DNA from: Companilactobacillus bobalius
GTDB taxonomy: Bacteria > Bacillota > Bacilli > Lactobacillales > Lactobacillaceae
Length of the DNA: 64,000 nt
Reading direction: 5' to 3'
Assembly (NCBI RefSeq): GCF_009764355.1
Contig: NZ_LNUA01000031.1
Location: 372,001 to 436,000, forward strand
Both the position numbers and the translations under genes were made by a program. Shown here piece by piece: positions 51,324 through 59,354 of this stretch. Position 1 is the first letter of the stretch; each line of letters opens with the position of its first letter. The notes under the pieces were generated by a model. The model saw only the letters and a program-made list of their open reading frames with translations, did not search any database and was not told the DNA's origin.

Positions 51324-53564
51324 ATGAATACAATTAATAAAATTATTTTATCAGACGACTTTATTGACGAAGTCAAAAAAACAATTAAACCCCACTGGGG
51401 CGAGTTAGGCTGGGTTACGTATAAACGTACTTATGCTCGTTGGATTCCAGAACTTGGACGTACTGAAAATTGGTCAGAAACAGTTAAACGTGTTATTGAA
51501 GGTAACATCAACCTTGATCCACGTTTGAAGGATGATTCATTAACTGATGAACAATATGCCAGCTTGGTTAATGAAGCTCAAAATCTTTATAAATTGGTTT
51601 ACGGTTTAGCCGCAACACCATCAGGTAGAAATCTTTGGATTTCTGGAACTGAGTATCAACATCGTAATGGTGATGCTTTAAACAATTGTTGGTTTGTTGC
51701 CATCAGACCACAAAAGTATGGTGATAGTCATATCGTGCCTTCTTACTTGAAGCAAGATCAATTGGCTGTTTCAATGCCATTCTCATTCATGTTTGATCAA
51801 TTAATGAAGGGTGGCGGTGTTGGTTTCTCTGTTGTACCAAGTAATATGAAATTAATGCCGGTTGTTGATAACAAAGTTGATTTAACTGTTCTTATTGGCA
51901 AAGAGAGCGCCTCATACGATGATTCAATCGCAGCCGGTGCTGTTGACCGTGATGAATGGTTAAAGAGCCATGAACTTGAAAATACACGTCATTATGAACT
52001 TCCTGATACTCGTGAAGGTTGGGTAGTTGGAAATGCAAATATGATTGATGCTCACTTTAACGATACTAACGATGGTTTGAAAGATGTTGTTTTAGATATT
52101 ACTAAGATTCGTGCTAAAGGTGAAAAGATCAAAGGATTTGGTGGAACAGCTTCAGGTCCCGTTCCTTTAATTGAAATGTTCTTTGATATCAACGAAGTTT
52201 TGAACAATGCTGCTGGTAGAAAGTTAACATCCGTTGACTGTACCGATATGGGGAACTTGATTGGTAAAACGGTTGTTGCCGGTAATGTTCGTCGTTCAGC
52301 TGAATTAGCTTTAGGTGGTGCTACTGATGATGATTTCATTACTATGAAGCAAGATCAAAAGAAACTTTATCATCACCGTTGGGCTTCAAATAACAGTGTT
52401 GCTGTTGATTCGAAGTTCAATAAGTATGCTCCAATTGCCGATTCCATCACACATAATGGTGAACCAGGAATCGTTAACTTAGAATTATCACGAAATTATG
52501 GCCGTGCCATTGATGGATATCAACCAGGTATCGATGATGGTGTTGAAGGGACTAATCCTTGTGGTGAAATTTCCTTAAGTAACGGTGAACCATGTAATTT
52601 ATTTGAAGTCTTTCCATTGATTGCTCAGGAACAAGGTTGGTCATTGGAAGAGGCCTTTGAATTAGCAGCTAGATATACTAAGCGTGTTACATTTAGTAAT
52701 TACGACTGGGAAGTTTCAAGAGCTGTTATTCAAAAGAATCGTCGTATCGGAGTTTCAATGTCTGGTATTCAAGACTGGATTTTGACAACTTTCGGTAATC
52801 GTGTTGTGACTGGTTTTGAATCTGCCACGGATCCTGAAACAGGAGATACTATTCAAAAGCCAATTTACGATCAACGCGTTTCTAAGAAATTTGATGATTT
52901 ATATCATTCAGTTGTTGCAGCTGATAAGGAGTACTCAAAGGAATTAGGATGTAAAGCTTCAGTTAAACACACAACAGTTAAGCCATCAGGTACTGTTGCC
53001 AAATTAGCTGGTGTATCCGAAGGTATGCATTTCCACTATGCAGGTTACTTAATTCAAAGAATCAGATTCCAAGATAGTGATCCATTACTACCAGCCCTAA
53101 AGGCTTGTGGATACAAGATTGAACCTGATGTCTATACAAAGCATACAATGTGTGTTGAATTCCCAGTTAAAGCCGCCAATGCCGACGACCCTAACTTTGC
53201 TTCAGCCGGTTCAGTTTCAATCGCTGAACAATTTGCAACACAGGCCTTTCTACAAACATATTGGTCTGATAATGCTGTTAGTTGTACAATCACATTCCAA
53301 CCTAACGAAGCAGATGAAATTGCACCATTGATGTATCAATACAGACACGTAACGAAATCAACTTCACTATTACCTTATAGTGGTGCCGATTTCAAACAAG
53401 CTCCTAAGGAACCAATTGATAAGAAAATTTATCAAGAACGTGAATCAGAGGTTAATGAAAACGTAGCTGCAGTATTTGCTGAACAAAATGATAATCATGA
53501 CAAGAAAGACATCGAGTTAGTTGATCAATCAGACTGTGCCGGTGGCGCTTGCCCAATCAGATAG
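51324..53564 (+). CDS. nrdJ: class II adenosylcobalamin-dependent ribonucleoside-triphosphate reductase
   Basis: 746 residues, matching the monomeric Lactobacillus leichmannii RTPR that reduces ribonucleoside triphosphates with adenosylcobalamin as radical source. The thiyl-radical cysteine is Cys413 in NPCGEI; the C-terminal redox pair is Cys738 and Cys743 in SDCAGGACPIR, which re-reduces the active site. The N-terminal segment HWGELGWVTYKRTYARW is typical. The enzyme works with or without oxygen but needs vitamin B12 from outside, as no cobalamin synthesis gene is in view. Ribosome site GGAG nine bases before ATG. Paired NrdR boxes precede it; the stop codon lies within the outer stem of a structured element. 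Confidence 0.96.
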   Translation: MNTINKIILSDDFIDEVKKTIKPHWGELGWVTYKRTYARWIPELGRTENWSETVKRVIEGNINLDPRLKDDSLTDEQYASLVNEAQNLYKLVYGLAATPSGRNLWISGTEYQHRNGDALNNCWFVAIRPQKYGDSHIVPSYLKQDQLAVSMPFSFMFDQLMKGGGVGFSVVPSNMKLMPVVDNKVDLTVLIGKESASYDDSIAAGAVDRDEWLKSHELENTRHYELPDTREGWVVGNANMIDAHFNDTNDGLKDVVLDITKIRAKGEKIKGFGGTASGPVPLIEMFFDINEVLNNAAGRKLTSVDCTDMGNLIGKTVVAGNVRRSAELALGGATDDDFITMKQDQKKLYHHRWASNNSVAVDSKFNKYAPIADSITHNGEPGIVNLELSRNYGRAIDGYQPGIDDGVEGTNPCGEISLSNGEPCNLFEVFPLIAQEQGWSLEEAFELAARYTKRVTFSNYDWEVSRAVIQKNRRIGVSMSGIQDWILTTFGNRVVTGFESATDPETGDTIQKPIYDQRVSKKFDDLYHSVVAADKEYSKELGCKASVKHTTVKPSGTVAKLAGVSEGMHFHYAGYLIQRIRFQDSDPLLPALKACGYKIEPDVYTKHTMCVEFPVKAANADDPNFASAGSVSIAEQFATQAFLQTYWSDNAVSCTITFQPNEADEIAPLMYQYRHVTKSTSLLPYSGADFKQAPKEPIDKKIYQERESEVNENVAAVFAEQNDNHDKKDIELVDQSDCAGGACPIR

Positions 53565-53705
53565 AAGACAGAGCGTGGAGCAGGGACGGTTAGCCTCCGA
53601 GGATTTGCCTAAGAAGTGGAATTATCCGCTGAACTTTGCGGATGGTTCCACTTCTGTAGCAAACCGGAATGGGTTGCCCTTGTGTAGCTCGTTTCTACTA
53701 GATTG
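53554..53705 (+). ncRNA. candidate structured RNA/mobile element, copy 1
   Basis: Foldable element beginning in the last codons of nrdJ. Outer pairs CAATC/GATTG, TAGAA/TTCTA and GAGC/GCTC enclose a core with CCGAGGATTTGCCTAAG on one side and CTGTAGCAAACCGGAA on the other, topped by a 9-base stem GAAGTGGAA/TTCCACTTC (53613-53621 with 53646-53654) and an inner ATCCGC/GCGGAT stem. The core and ends recur in inverted orientation at 55057-55187. A reading frame here has no ribosome site and is not conserved in the second copy. Type unknown. Confidence 0.6.
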
Positions 53706-53749
53706 CATAGAACTATGGTTATTAAAAAAGATAAATAAATTAAATTAGT

Positions 53750-53790
53750 AAAAAGATGCAAACTTATTTTAACAAGTTTGCATCTTTTTT
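53750..53790 (+). terminator. terminator after nrdJ and copy 1
   Basis: A perfect 16-base stem (53750-53765 with 53774-53789) with an 8-base loop and T run. Confidence 0.9.
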
Positions 53791-53878
53791 ACTTATATAA
53801 TTATCGCAAAACAATATTAAAATATTGATTAACAAAAATAGTTATCTGTATTAAAATACGAAGTAGGGGGTGCTTGAA

Positions 53879-54409
53879 ATGGAAAAATTATCAAACTTTA
53901 TTTTAAAAGTATTATCGATTCTGACTGTCGTAGCTCAAATATTTTGTGGAATTGCAGGTGCATCTGTAATCTTCGCCAACGTTGCGGTCTTGTTTGTTTC
54001 GGGGGAAGCCGCAACGGAGCTTAAGAAGTATGTTCTACAACCATCTAACTTGAGCAAAGGGATGTTGGAATTAAGCGGATTGAATGCTTTATTAATTTTA
54101 GTAAGTATCATTTTTGCTCTACATGCATTACGTAAGATTATTAATAATATTGCACAGAGTGACTTCTTTGTAGAATCAAATGTGAATAACATGAAATTAA
54201 TGATGGGTTCTGTTGTGATTTTTATTTTGGGTAATGTTCTTAGTATGATGTTTTTCTCATTCGGAAATGGTCGAAATTTGAGTTCAATATTTAGTAATTC
54301 CTGGGGACAAATCGGTAGTTATTTGATACTTTTGGCGATTATATATATGCTATATCTAGTATTCAAGTATGGTTTTGAATTACAGCATGATTCAGATACT
54401 GTTATTTAG
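53879..54409 (+). CDS. DUF2975 membrane protein
   Basis: 176 residues with four membrane segments (about 8-30, 60-80, 105-125 and 145-165). FALHALRKIINNIAQSDFFVESNVNNMKLM is the characteristic DUF2975 loop. In Firmicutes these proteins are encoded directly before small YozG-like helix-turn-helix regulators, as here. ATG 53879 follows GGGGTG by about eight bases; a TTG three codons earlier overlaps that site. Role unknown; possible membrane sensor or anti-regulator. Confidence 0.85.
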   Translation: MEKLSNFILKVLSILTVVAQIFCGIAGASVIFANVAVLFVSGEAATELKKYVLQPSNLSKGMLELSGLNALLILVSIIFALHALRKIINNIAQSDFFVESNVNNMKLMMGSVVIFILGNVLSMMFFSFGNGRNLSSIFSNSWGQIGSYLILLAIIYMLYLVFKYGFELQHDSDTVI

Positions 54410-54419
54410 GTGATTGTGA

Positions 54420-54947
54420 ATGATTAAAATAAATCTCGATTTAATGATGTTAAAGAAAAAAATCTCTTCAAAAGAGTTAGCGCAAAAAATCGGTATTACA
54501 CCAGCTAATCTATCAATTCTTAAAACTGGTAAAGCTAAAGGTATCCGTTTTGCCACGTTGGAGAAAATTTGTGAAGTTTTAGATTGTCAACCAGGTGATA
54601 TTTTAGAATATCAGAGAGAAGATGTGACAGATACGAAAAAAACAGTTTATGAACAAGTATTTGAATTGGTTGATTCAATGTACAATTCTTTAGTTGATGA
54701 AACTGATTTTGATCCAGAAGTTATCAAAGTTCTAATGACGGCTGGAAAATATCTTAACGAAAAAAAGATGCCACCTCAGGTGATTGCTGCGAAAACGGTC
54801 AATGGTATTATTTTGGCTAACATGTCCAATAAGTCGAAATTGGATCAAACTAATTCAGAGCGTTTAAATCAGTTATTAATATTATCTCGATCTGAAGGGT
54901 ACAAGTGGTCATCTGTTGGACCAACTGATTTGGGAGTTCAATTTTAG
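54420..54947 (+). CDS. Cro/CI-type helix-turn-helix regulator with long C-terminal extension
   Basis: 175 residues. The first 65 residues are a YozG-like helix-turn-helix (SKELAQKIGITPANLSILKTGKAKGIRFATLEKICEVLDCQPGDILEY). The usual partner of DUF2975 stops here at about 70 residues; this one continues for about 105 residues with an acidic helical segment and a C-terminus of WSSVGPTDLGVQF that I do not recognise. Start 10 bases after the DUF2975 stop, with AGGTGA. Probably regulates its own two-gene unit. Confidence 0.82.
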   Translation: MIKINLDLMMLKKKISSKELAQKIGITPANLSILKTGKAKGIRFATLEKICEVLDCQPGDILEYQREDVTDTKKTVYEQVFELVDSMYNSLVDETDFDPEVIKVLMTAGKYLNEKKMPPQVIAAKTVNGIILANMSNKSKLDQTNSERLNQLLILSRSEGYKWSSVGPTDLGVQF

Positions 54948-54977
54948 ATTATGAAAGTAAGATATACCTTTTGTTTG

Positions 54978-55026
54978 AAAGGCTAGTATGGCAACTATCT
55001 TTAATGGTTGGTGTACTGGCCTTTTT
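54978..55026 (+). terminator. terminator after the HTH gene
   Basis: AAAGGCTAGTA pairs with TACTGGCCTTT (one G-U pair) around a 25-base loop, followed by T residues. Confidence 0.65.
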
Positions 55027-55056
55027 GTTTGTAGATAACCATTGTTCTATTTTTAA

Positions 55057-55187
55057 TAGTGGAAACGAGCTACGTAGGCTAATTTCTTCCGGTTTGCTAC
55101 AGTACTGGAATTGCCCGCAAAATACGCGTGCGATTCCAGTACTTAGGCAAATCCTCGGAAATTCTCAAGCCTACTTCGCTCTCTGTC
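55057..55187 (-). ncRNA. candidate structured RNA/mobile element, copy 2, inverted
   Basis: On the minus strand this repeats the order GACAGAG, CCGAGGATTTGCCTAAG, stem, CTGTAGCAAACCGGAA, GTAGCTCGTTTC-ACTA of copy 1. The apical stem here is an 11-base perfect pairing of AGTACTGGAAT with ATTCCAGTACT (55101-55111 with 55133-55143); relative to copy 1 it differs at two base pairs with both sides changed. The middle stem GTAGGCT/AGCCTAC is different in sequence but still paired. A plus-strand frame here has no coding support. Confidence 0.6.
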
Positions 55188-55206
55188 ATTTTTATAAGCG
55201 TAATAC

Positions 55207-55263
55207 TTTACACATTTTGTTTACGGTTGTAAACTAAGAATTGTTGAGAAGACTACAGATGTA
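55207..55263 (+). promoter_or_regulatory. cop promoter with two cop boxes
   Basis: TTTACA (55207-55212) and TAAACT (55230-55235) with a 17-base spacer form the promoter. TACAGATGTA (55254-55263) is an exact CopY box (TACANNTGTA); TACGGTTGTA (55222-55231) differs at one base and overlaps the -10. The two sites are 32 bases apart, consistent with repression by a CopY dimer pair until copper is in excess. Confidence 0.82.
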
Positions 55264-55285
55264 AACCTAGAAGGAAAGTGACAAT

Positions 55286-55708
55286 ATGAAAGAAATTGAA
55301 ACAATGAGTAAAGCTGAATGGCAAGTAATGAGGATCATTTGGACTTTGGGTCAAGCAACTAGTAAAGAAGTTATTGATATTCTTGAACGAAAGACTGATT
55401 GGAAATCTGCCACGATTAAAACTCTGATCGTTCGTTTACAAAAGAAAAACTTTTTGAAGGCTGAAGAAACTAAACGTCCTTATGTTTACAAGCCACTGAT
55501 AGATGAGGATTTGGCTATTCATCAGAGTGTTAACAATTTGTTTGATAATCTTTGTTGCATGCGTAAGGGTCAAGCGATTAAAGATTTAGTACAAAACTCT
55601 GAGATTTCTCAAAGCGATATTTCTGATATTGTTGGGGCTTTAAATGCTAAGGCCCAAACAGCTCCAGAGGAAGTCGAATGTAATTGTTTGGAGGCAAACT
55701 TATCATGA
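55286..55708 (+). CDS. copY: CopY/TcrY-family copper-responsive repressor
   Basis: 140 residues of the BlaI/MecI/CopY family with N-terminal winged helix (EWQVMRIIWTLGQATSKEVIDIL, WKSATIKTLIVRLQKK). CopY proteins end in CxCx4-5CxC, binding zinc when repressing and Cu(I) when released. Here only one CxC remains (Cys132, Cys134 in ECNC) followed by LEANLS, but a Cys90-Cys91 pair is also present. Cop boxes upstream and the copper ATPase downstream, overlapping by four bases (ATGA), support the assignment. Confidence 0.88.
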   Translation: MKEIETMSKAEWQVMRIIWTLGQATSKEVIDILERKTDWKSATIKTLIVRLQKKNFLKAEETKRPYVYKPLIDEDLAIHQSVNNLFDNLCCMRKGQAIKDLVQNSEISQSDISDIVGALNAKAQTAPEEVECNCLEANLS

Positions 55709-57762
55709 AAGATATGAATGGAATGAAAATGAATGATAACGATCATTCAGATATGGATATGTCGGGAATGGACATGTCTGGTAGCCACATGATGATGCAC
55801 GGTGGTCACATGATGGATATGGGGGACTTGAGGAAGAAATTTTGGATTTCGCTTGTTTTAGCAATACCAGTATTTGTACTATCACCATTTATGGGTTTAA
55901 ATTTGCCTTTCCAAGTTCAATTTCCTGGATCTGATTGGATCGTACTAGTTTTAGCTACAATCTTGTATTTCTATGGTGGAAAACCTTTTATCACTGGTGC
56001 CAAAGGAGAACTACAATCTAAGCAACCAGCTATGATGACTTTGATTACTATGGGTATCAGCGTTGCTTATATTTATAGTTTATATGCCTTTGTCATGAAT
56101 GATCTGGTTCATTCACCACAACACATTATGGATTTCTTTTGGGAACTATCATCCTTGATTGTGATCATGCTTTTGGGTCACTGGATCGAAATGAAATCTA
56201 CCATGAGTGCTGGCAATGCTTTACAAAAGATTGCCTCACTAGTTCCTGATCAAGTTCATATGGTACATGAGGGAAAAACTATGGATCATGATATTTCCAT
56301 GGTTAAAGATGGCGACGTTGTTGAGATTCGTGCCGGAGAATCAGTACCGCTAGATGGACATATTGTTAGCGGTACTAGTTACATCAATGAATCTTTGATT
56401 ACTGGTGAATCTAAAGCCGTCAAAAAAGAAATTGGCAGTAAAGTTGTTGGTGGTTCGATCAATGGTGAAGGTACAATACGTGTAAAAGTTGATAAAGCTG
56501 CCAATGAGGGTTACTTGTCACAGATCAGTAAACTTGTATCTGATGCACAGAATAATCGTTCTAAGACACAAATGTTGGCTGATAAGGTATCAAGTTGGTT
56601 ATTCTACGCTGCGTTGTCAGTGGGAATTATTGCCTTTGTTTATTGGCTGATTTTTGGTGATATGAATACAGCACTGAACAGACTAGTAGCTGTTTTGGTT
56701 ATCGCTTGTCCACATGCCTTGGGATTAGCAATTCCTTTGGTTATGTCCCGCAGTACTTCAATTGCCGCAACTAATGGTCTAATTATTCGTGATAATCAAG
56801 CTATGGAAAATAGTCGTAAAATTGATTACATCGCAATGGATAAGACTGGAACTTTGACTGAAGGTAAATTCACTGTTAATGGTTTGAAGAGTATTGATTC
56901 TACAATTAATGATAATAAATTACTTTCAGTTATCGCTGGTATTGAAAGTGGTTCTAGTCATCCCATCGCCAATAGTATCGTGCAATATGCTAAGGATAAG
57001 AAGATTGAAATAGCTAATTTTGACGATGTTCAAGCAATTAAAGGCTATGGTATGAGTGGAAAGTTAGAGGGTCACGAATATTATTTAGTCAATATGAAGT
57101 ATCTAAAAAATGAAAATATTCCAATTGATAGTAAATTAGTTCAAACATATTTAGATAAAGGAAATACTATTAGTTACCTAGTGGCAGATAAAAAAGTTCT
57201 TGGTTTTGTGGCCTTAGGTGATCGAATTAAGAAGAATACGATTGAGTTCATTAAAGAGTTAAAGGCCAGAAATATTACAACTATTATGTTAACTGGTGAT
57301 AATAAAGATGCTGCAGCAACCATGGCTAAACAGATGGGAATTGATGAATTTAGAGCTGAATTATTACCAGAGGACAAGAATAAAGTAATTAAACAACTTG
57401 AACTATCTGGTCATCACGTCATGATGGTCGGGGATGGTATTAATGATGCTCCTAGCCTTGCCGCAGCAACAATCGGAGTTGCTATCGGTGCTGGTACAGA
57501 TGTAGCGATTGATTCAGCTGATGTAATTTTATACAACAGTGATCCATTCGATATTATTAAATTCTTGAAATTGTCCCATCATACTTATCAAAAGACGGTC
57601 GAGAATCTTTGGTGGGGAGCTGGATATAATATTGTAGCAATTCCTTTAGCTGCCGGAATCTTAGCGGGTGTTGGATTTGTTTTAAGTCCTGCTGTTGGAG
57701 CAATTGTAATGTCACTTTCCACAGTTGTTGTCGCTATAAATGCGTTGACTTTAAAGATGTGA
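55705..57762 (+). CDS. copB: CopB-type heavy-metal P-type ATPase (copper export)
   Basis: 685 residues. The N-terminus is Met/His-rich (MNGMKMNDNDHSDMDMSGM, MMMHGGHMMDMG) rather than a CxxC domain, and the membrane motif is CPH (ACPHALGLAIP), the hallmark of the P1B-3/CopB group. DKTGTLTEG holds the phosphorylated Asp; TGES, GDGINDAPSLA and the SSHPIANS nucleotide-site motif are present. It pumps copper, or silver, out of the cell. ATG 55705 after GGAGG is preferred over a TTG at 55684. Confidence 0.95.
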   Translation: MKDMNGMKMNDNDHSDMDMSGMDMSGSHMMMHGGHMMDMGDLRKKFWISLVLAIPVFVLSPFMGLNLPFQVQFPGSDWIVLVLATILYFYGGKPFITGAKGELQSKQPAMMTLITMGISVAYIYSLYAFVMNDLVHSPQHIMDFFWELSSLIVIMLLGHWIEMKSTMSAGNALQKIASLVPDQVHMVHEGKTMDHDISMVKDGDVVEIRAGESVPLDGHIVSGTSYINESLITGESKAVKKEIGSKVVGGSINGEGTIRVKVDKAANEGYLSQISKLVSDAQNNRSKTQMLADKVSSWLFYAALSVGIIAFVYWLIFGDMNTALNRLVAVLVIACPHALGLAIPLVMSRSTSIAATNGLIIRDNQAMENSRKIDYIAMDKTGTLTEGKFTVNGLKSIDSTINDNKLLSVIAGIESGSSHPIANSIVQYAKDKKIEIANFDDVQAIKGYGMSGKLEGHEYYLVNMKYLKNENIPIDSKLVQTYLDKGNTISYLVADKKVLGFVALGDRIKKNTIEFIKELKARNITTIMLTGDNKDAAATMAKQMGIDEFRAELLPEDKNKVIKQLELSGHHVMMVGDGINDAPSLAAATIGVAIGAGTDVAIDSADVILYNSDPFDIIKFLKLSHHTYQKTVENLWWGAGYNIVAIPLAAGILAGVGFVLSPAVGAIVMSLSTVVVAINALTLKM

Positions 57763-57810
57763 TTTGGGAAAAATACTAGACATTATGTCATTAACTAACC
57801 ATATTGAACA

Positions 57811-57839
57811 TTCAATTTATGAAACAAAAATTGTATAAT
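57811..57839 (+). promoter_or_regulatory. promoter of the ribbon-helix-helix gene
   Basis: TTCAAT (57811-57816) and TATAAT (57834-57839), 17-base spacing. The leader of about 80 bases carries a GAAGAG/CTCTTC hairpin. Confidence 0.6.
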
Positions 57840-57923
57840 ATTGAATTGTGAAGAGGCTAACTATTGAAAAAAACTCTTCATGAGGATACACTAGGTTTGA
57901 TATGGGACAGGTGGTGATGAAAG

Positions 57924-58151
57924 ATGGCAACTATCTCTTTCCAATTAGATGATTTTGATGAAAAGGTGATTCGTAATTATGCTAAATCGAAAGATATGAG
58001 TATTTCATCTTTTCTTCGTACAGTAGTGATTGAAAAAATAGAAGATGATATCGATGATGAACTTTATGAACAAGCGTTACAAGAGTCCAAGAATGGATCT
58101 CAAGATATTACGCTAGACGATGTGAAAAAAGTGATGAGTCGGTACTGTTAA
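57924..58151 (+). CDS. RelB-like/DUF6290 ribbon-helix-helix protein, antitoxin-like, no toxin
   Basis: 75 residues. The N-terminal 45 residues (ATISFQLDDFDEKVIRNYAKSKDMSISSFLRTVVIEKIED) are a ribbon-helix-helix DNA-binding unit as in RelB/DUF6290 antitoxins, followed by an acidic tail (ALQESKNGSQDITLDDVKKVM) of the kind that wraps a toxin. In related operons a RelE/ParE toxin gene follows; here the next feature is a terminator, and the 199 bases after the stop hold no toxin frame. Ribosome site AGGTGG. It is an orphan, perhaps acting as a plain repressor or an anti-addiction remnant. Confidence 0.8.
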   Translation: MATISFQLDDFDEKVIRNYAKSKDMSISSFLRTVVIEKIEDDIDDELYEQALQESKNGSQDITLDDVKKVMSRYC

Positions 58152-58186
58152 ATAAAAAATGCAGGGTAATTAATTCTGTATTGGGG

Positions 58187-58229
58187 TAAGTAGTAAGTCC
58201 ACACTTGTGGATTTACTACTTATTTTTTT
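58187..58229 (+). terminator. terminator of the ribbon-helix-helix gene
   Basis: A 16-base stem with one mismatch (58187-58202 with 58207-58222), 4-base loop and T run. Confidence 0.9.
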
Positions 58230-58273
58230 ATCGTATTCTTGATGTTGTCTAAAGCAAACTAAGCGTTGAATAC

Positions 58274-58304
58274 AAAAAAGAGCCAGATATTAAATATCTG
58301 ACTC
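58274..58304 (-). terminator. terminator of the Bce-type regulator-kinase unit
   Basis: GAGTCAGATATT and AATATCTGGCTC (one mismatch) with six T on the minus strand, 47 bases after the kinase stop. Confidence 0.87.
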
Positions 58305-58350
58305 GAACAGTAGCATCTATTTGTGACATGCTAGGATCATTCTAAGAAAT

Positions 58351-59343
58351 TTACTTGTAATAAGGCAAATCGAGGAAAGTAATAATGAATTCAGTTCCTT
58401 GACCTGTTTGGGATTTAACTTCAATTGTATGACCAAGCTTGTCGATCATCTTTTTAACTAAATACAAGCCCATACCAGTAGATTTACTACCTGATTGACG
58501 GCCATTGCTACCGGTAAAGCCTTTGTTATAAATTCGACTAACATCCTGATTAGCGATACCAATACCATTATCTTTGATATGCAATTCAACGTTATTGTTT
58601 TTATCTGTTGTGAAGATAGAAATTTTGCCACCACGATTAGTGTATTTCAAACTATTAGAAACAATTTGATTAATAATAAAACTCAGCCATTTTTCATCAG
58701 TTAAAATTTTCTTATCAGTGATGTCTAAACTGATTCCAATACGTTTATTAATAAAGAGGCGTTTGTTAGTTCGAATAGAAGCTTTAACAATGTTGTTGAG
58801 GTCCTGTTCTTGAATTAAATAGTCATTGGAAAAATTGTTCAGACGAGCAAAGTAGAGTGCCTGATCAACTAAGTAATCAATCTGATCGATTTCTTCGTCA
58901 ACTAGGTTTTTGTCTAATTCATCATCTTGTGAAAGTTTCAAAGCTGCTAAAGGAACTTTAATATCATGAACCCAAGATTCAGTATATTCACGCTGATCTT
59001 TTTGATTTTGATAGAGCTTCGTCAACTCATTACGATATTCCAAAGAAATATTATTGATTTTCTCCTGAATGTATTTCTGCTCGTTGTTGCTGGCACCAAC
59101 GAGTTCTTTAGATAAGTCATTTTGATAACTTTCTAATTGCTTATACCAAAATTTCTTATGATTGTAGGAAATTGATAGATTCACTACTAAAAATATCATT
59201 GCTAGAATCCAAGTATAAATTAATGTTCCCGGATAAAAGTCTACGTTAGGATCAAGAAAGAGAACTATTTCTACAAAAGTAACACCAATCAGCACAATTA
59301 GAATTGAATAAATATGATCTTTTAGATATTTAAGAAATGTCAT
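58351..59343 (-). CDS. BceS-type intramembrane-sensing histidine kinase
   Basis: 330 residues. Two membrane segments (about 12-30 and 41-58) are joined by a loop of only some ten residues, so there is no extracellular sensor domain: the BceS/intramembrane-sensing class, which responds to flux through its partner transporter. His126 in SWVHDIKVPLAALKL is the phosphoacceptor; N, G1 (DNGIGI) and G2 (GSKSTGMGLYLVKKM) boxes follow. Encoded 11 bases after its regulator, divergent from the BceAB-type transporter. Confidence 0.9.
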   Translation of the reverse strand: MTFLKYLKDHIYSILIVLIGVTFVEIVLFLDPNVDFYPGTLIYTWILAMIFLVVNLSISYNHKKFWYKQLESYQNDLSKELVGASNNEQKYIQEKINNISLEYRNELTKLYQNQKDQREYTESWVHDIKVPLAALKLSQDDELDKNLVDEEIDQIDYLVDQALYFARLNNFSNDYLIQEQDLNNIVKASIRTNKRLFINKRIGISLDITDKKILTDEKWLSFIINQIVSNSLKYTNRGGKISIFTTDKNNNVELHIKDNGIGIANQDVSRIYNKGFTGSNGRQSGSKSTGMGLYLVKKMIDKLGHTIEVKSQTGQGTEFIITFLDLPYYK

Positions 59344-59354
59344 GATTTACCTCA

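Noticed and set aside
53521..53748. 75-codon frame overlapping the nrdJ end
   Set aside because: Lies across the structured element, no ribosome site, and the sequence is not kept as protein in the second copy.
53554..55187. Composite transposon with inverted terminal IS copies
   Set aside because: No transposase frame or IS-type terminal repeats within the two copies; the conserved parts are internal and stem-forming.
54971..55237. 88-codon frame after the HTH gene
   Set aside because: Covers a terminator and structured copy 2; starts with TTG without ribosome site.
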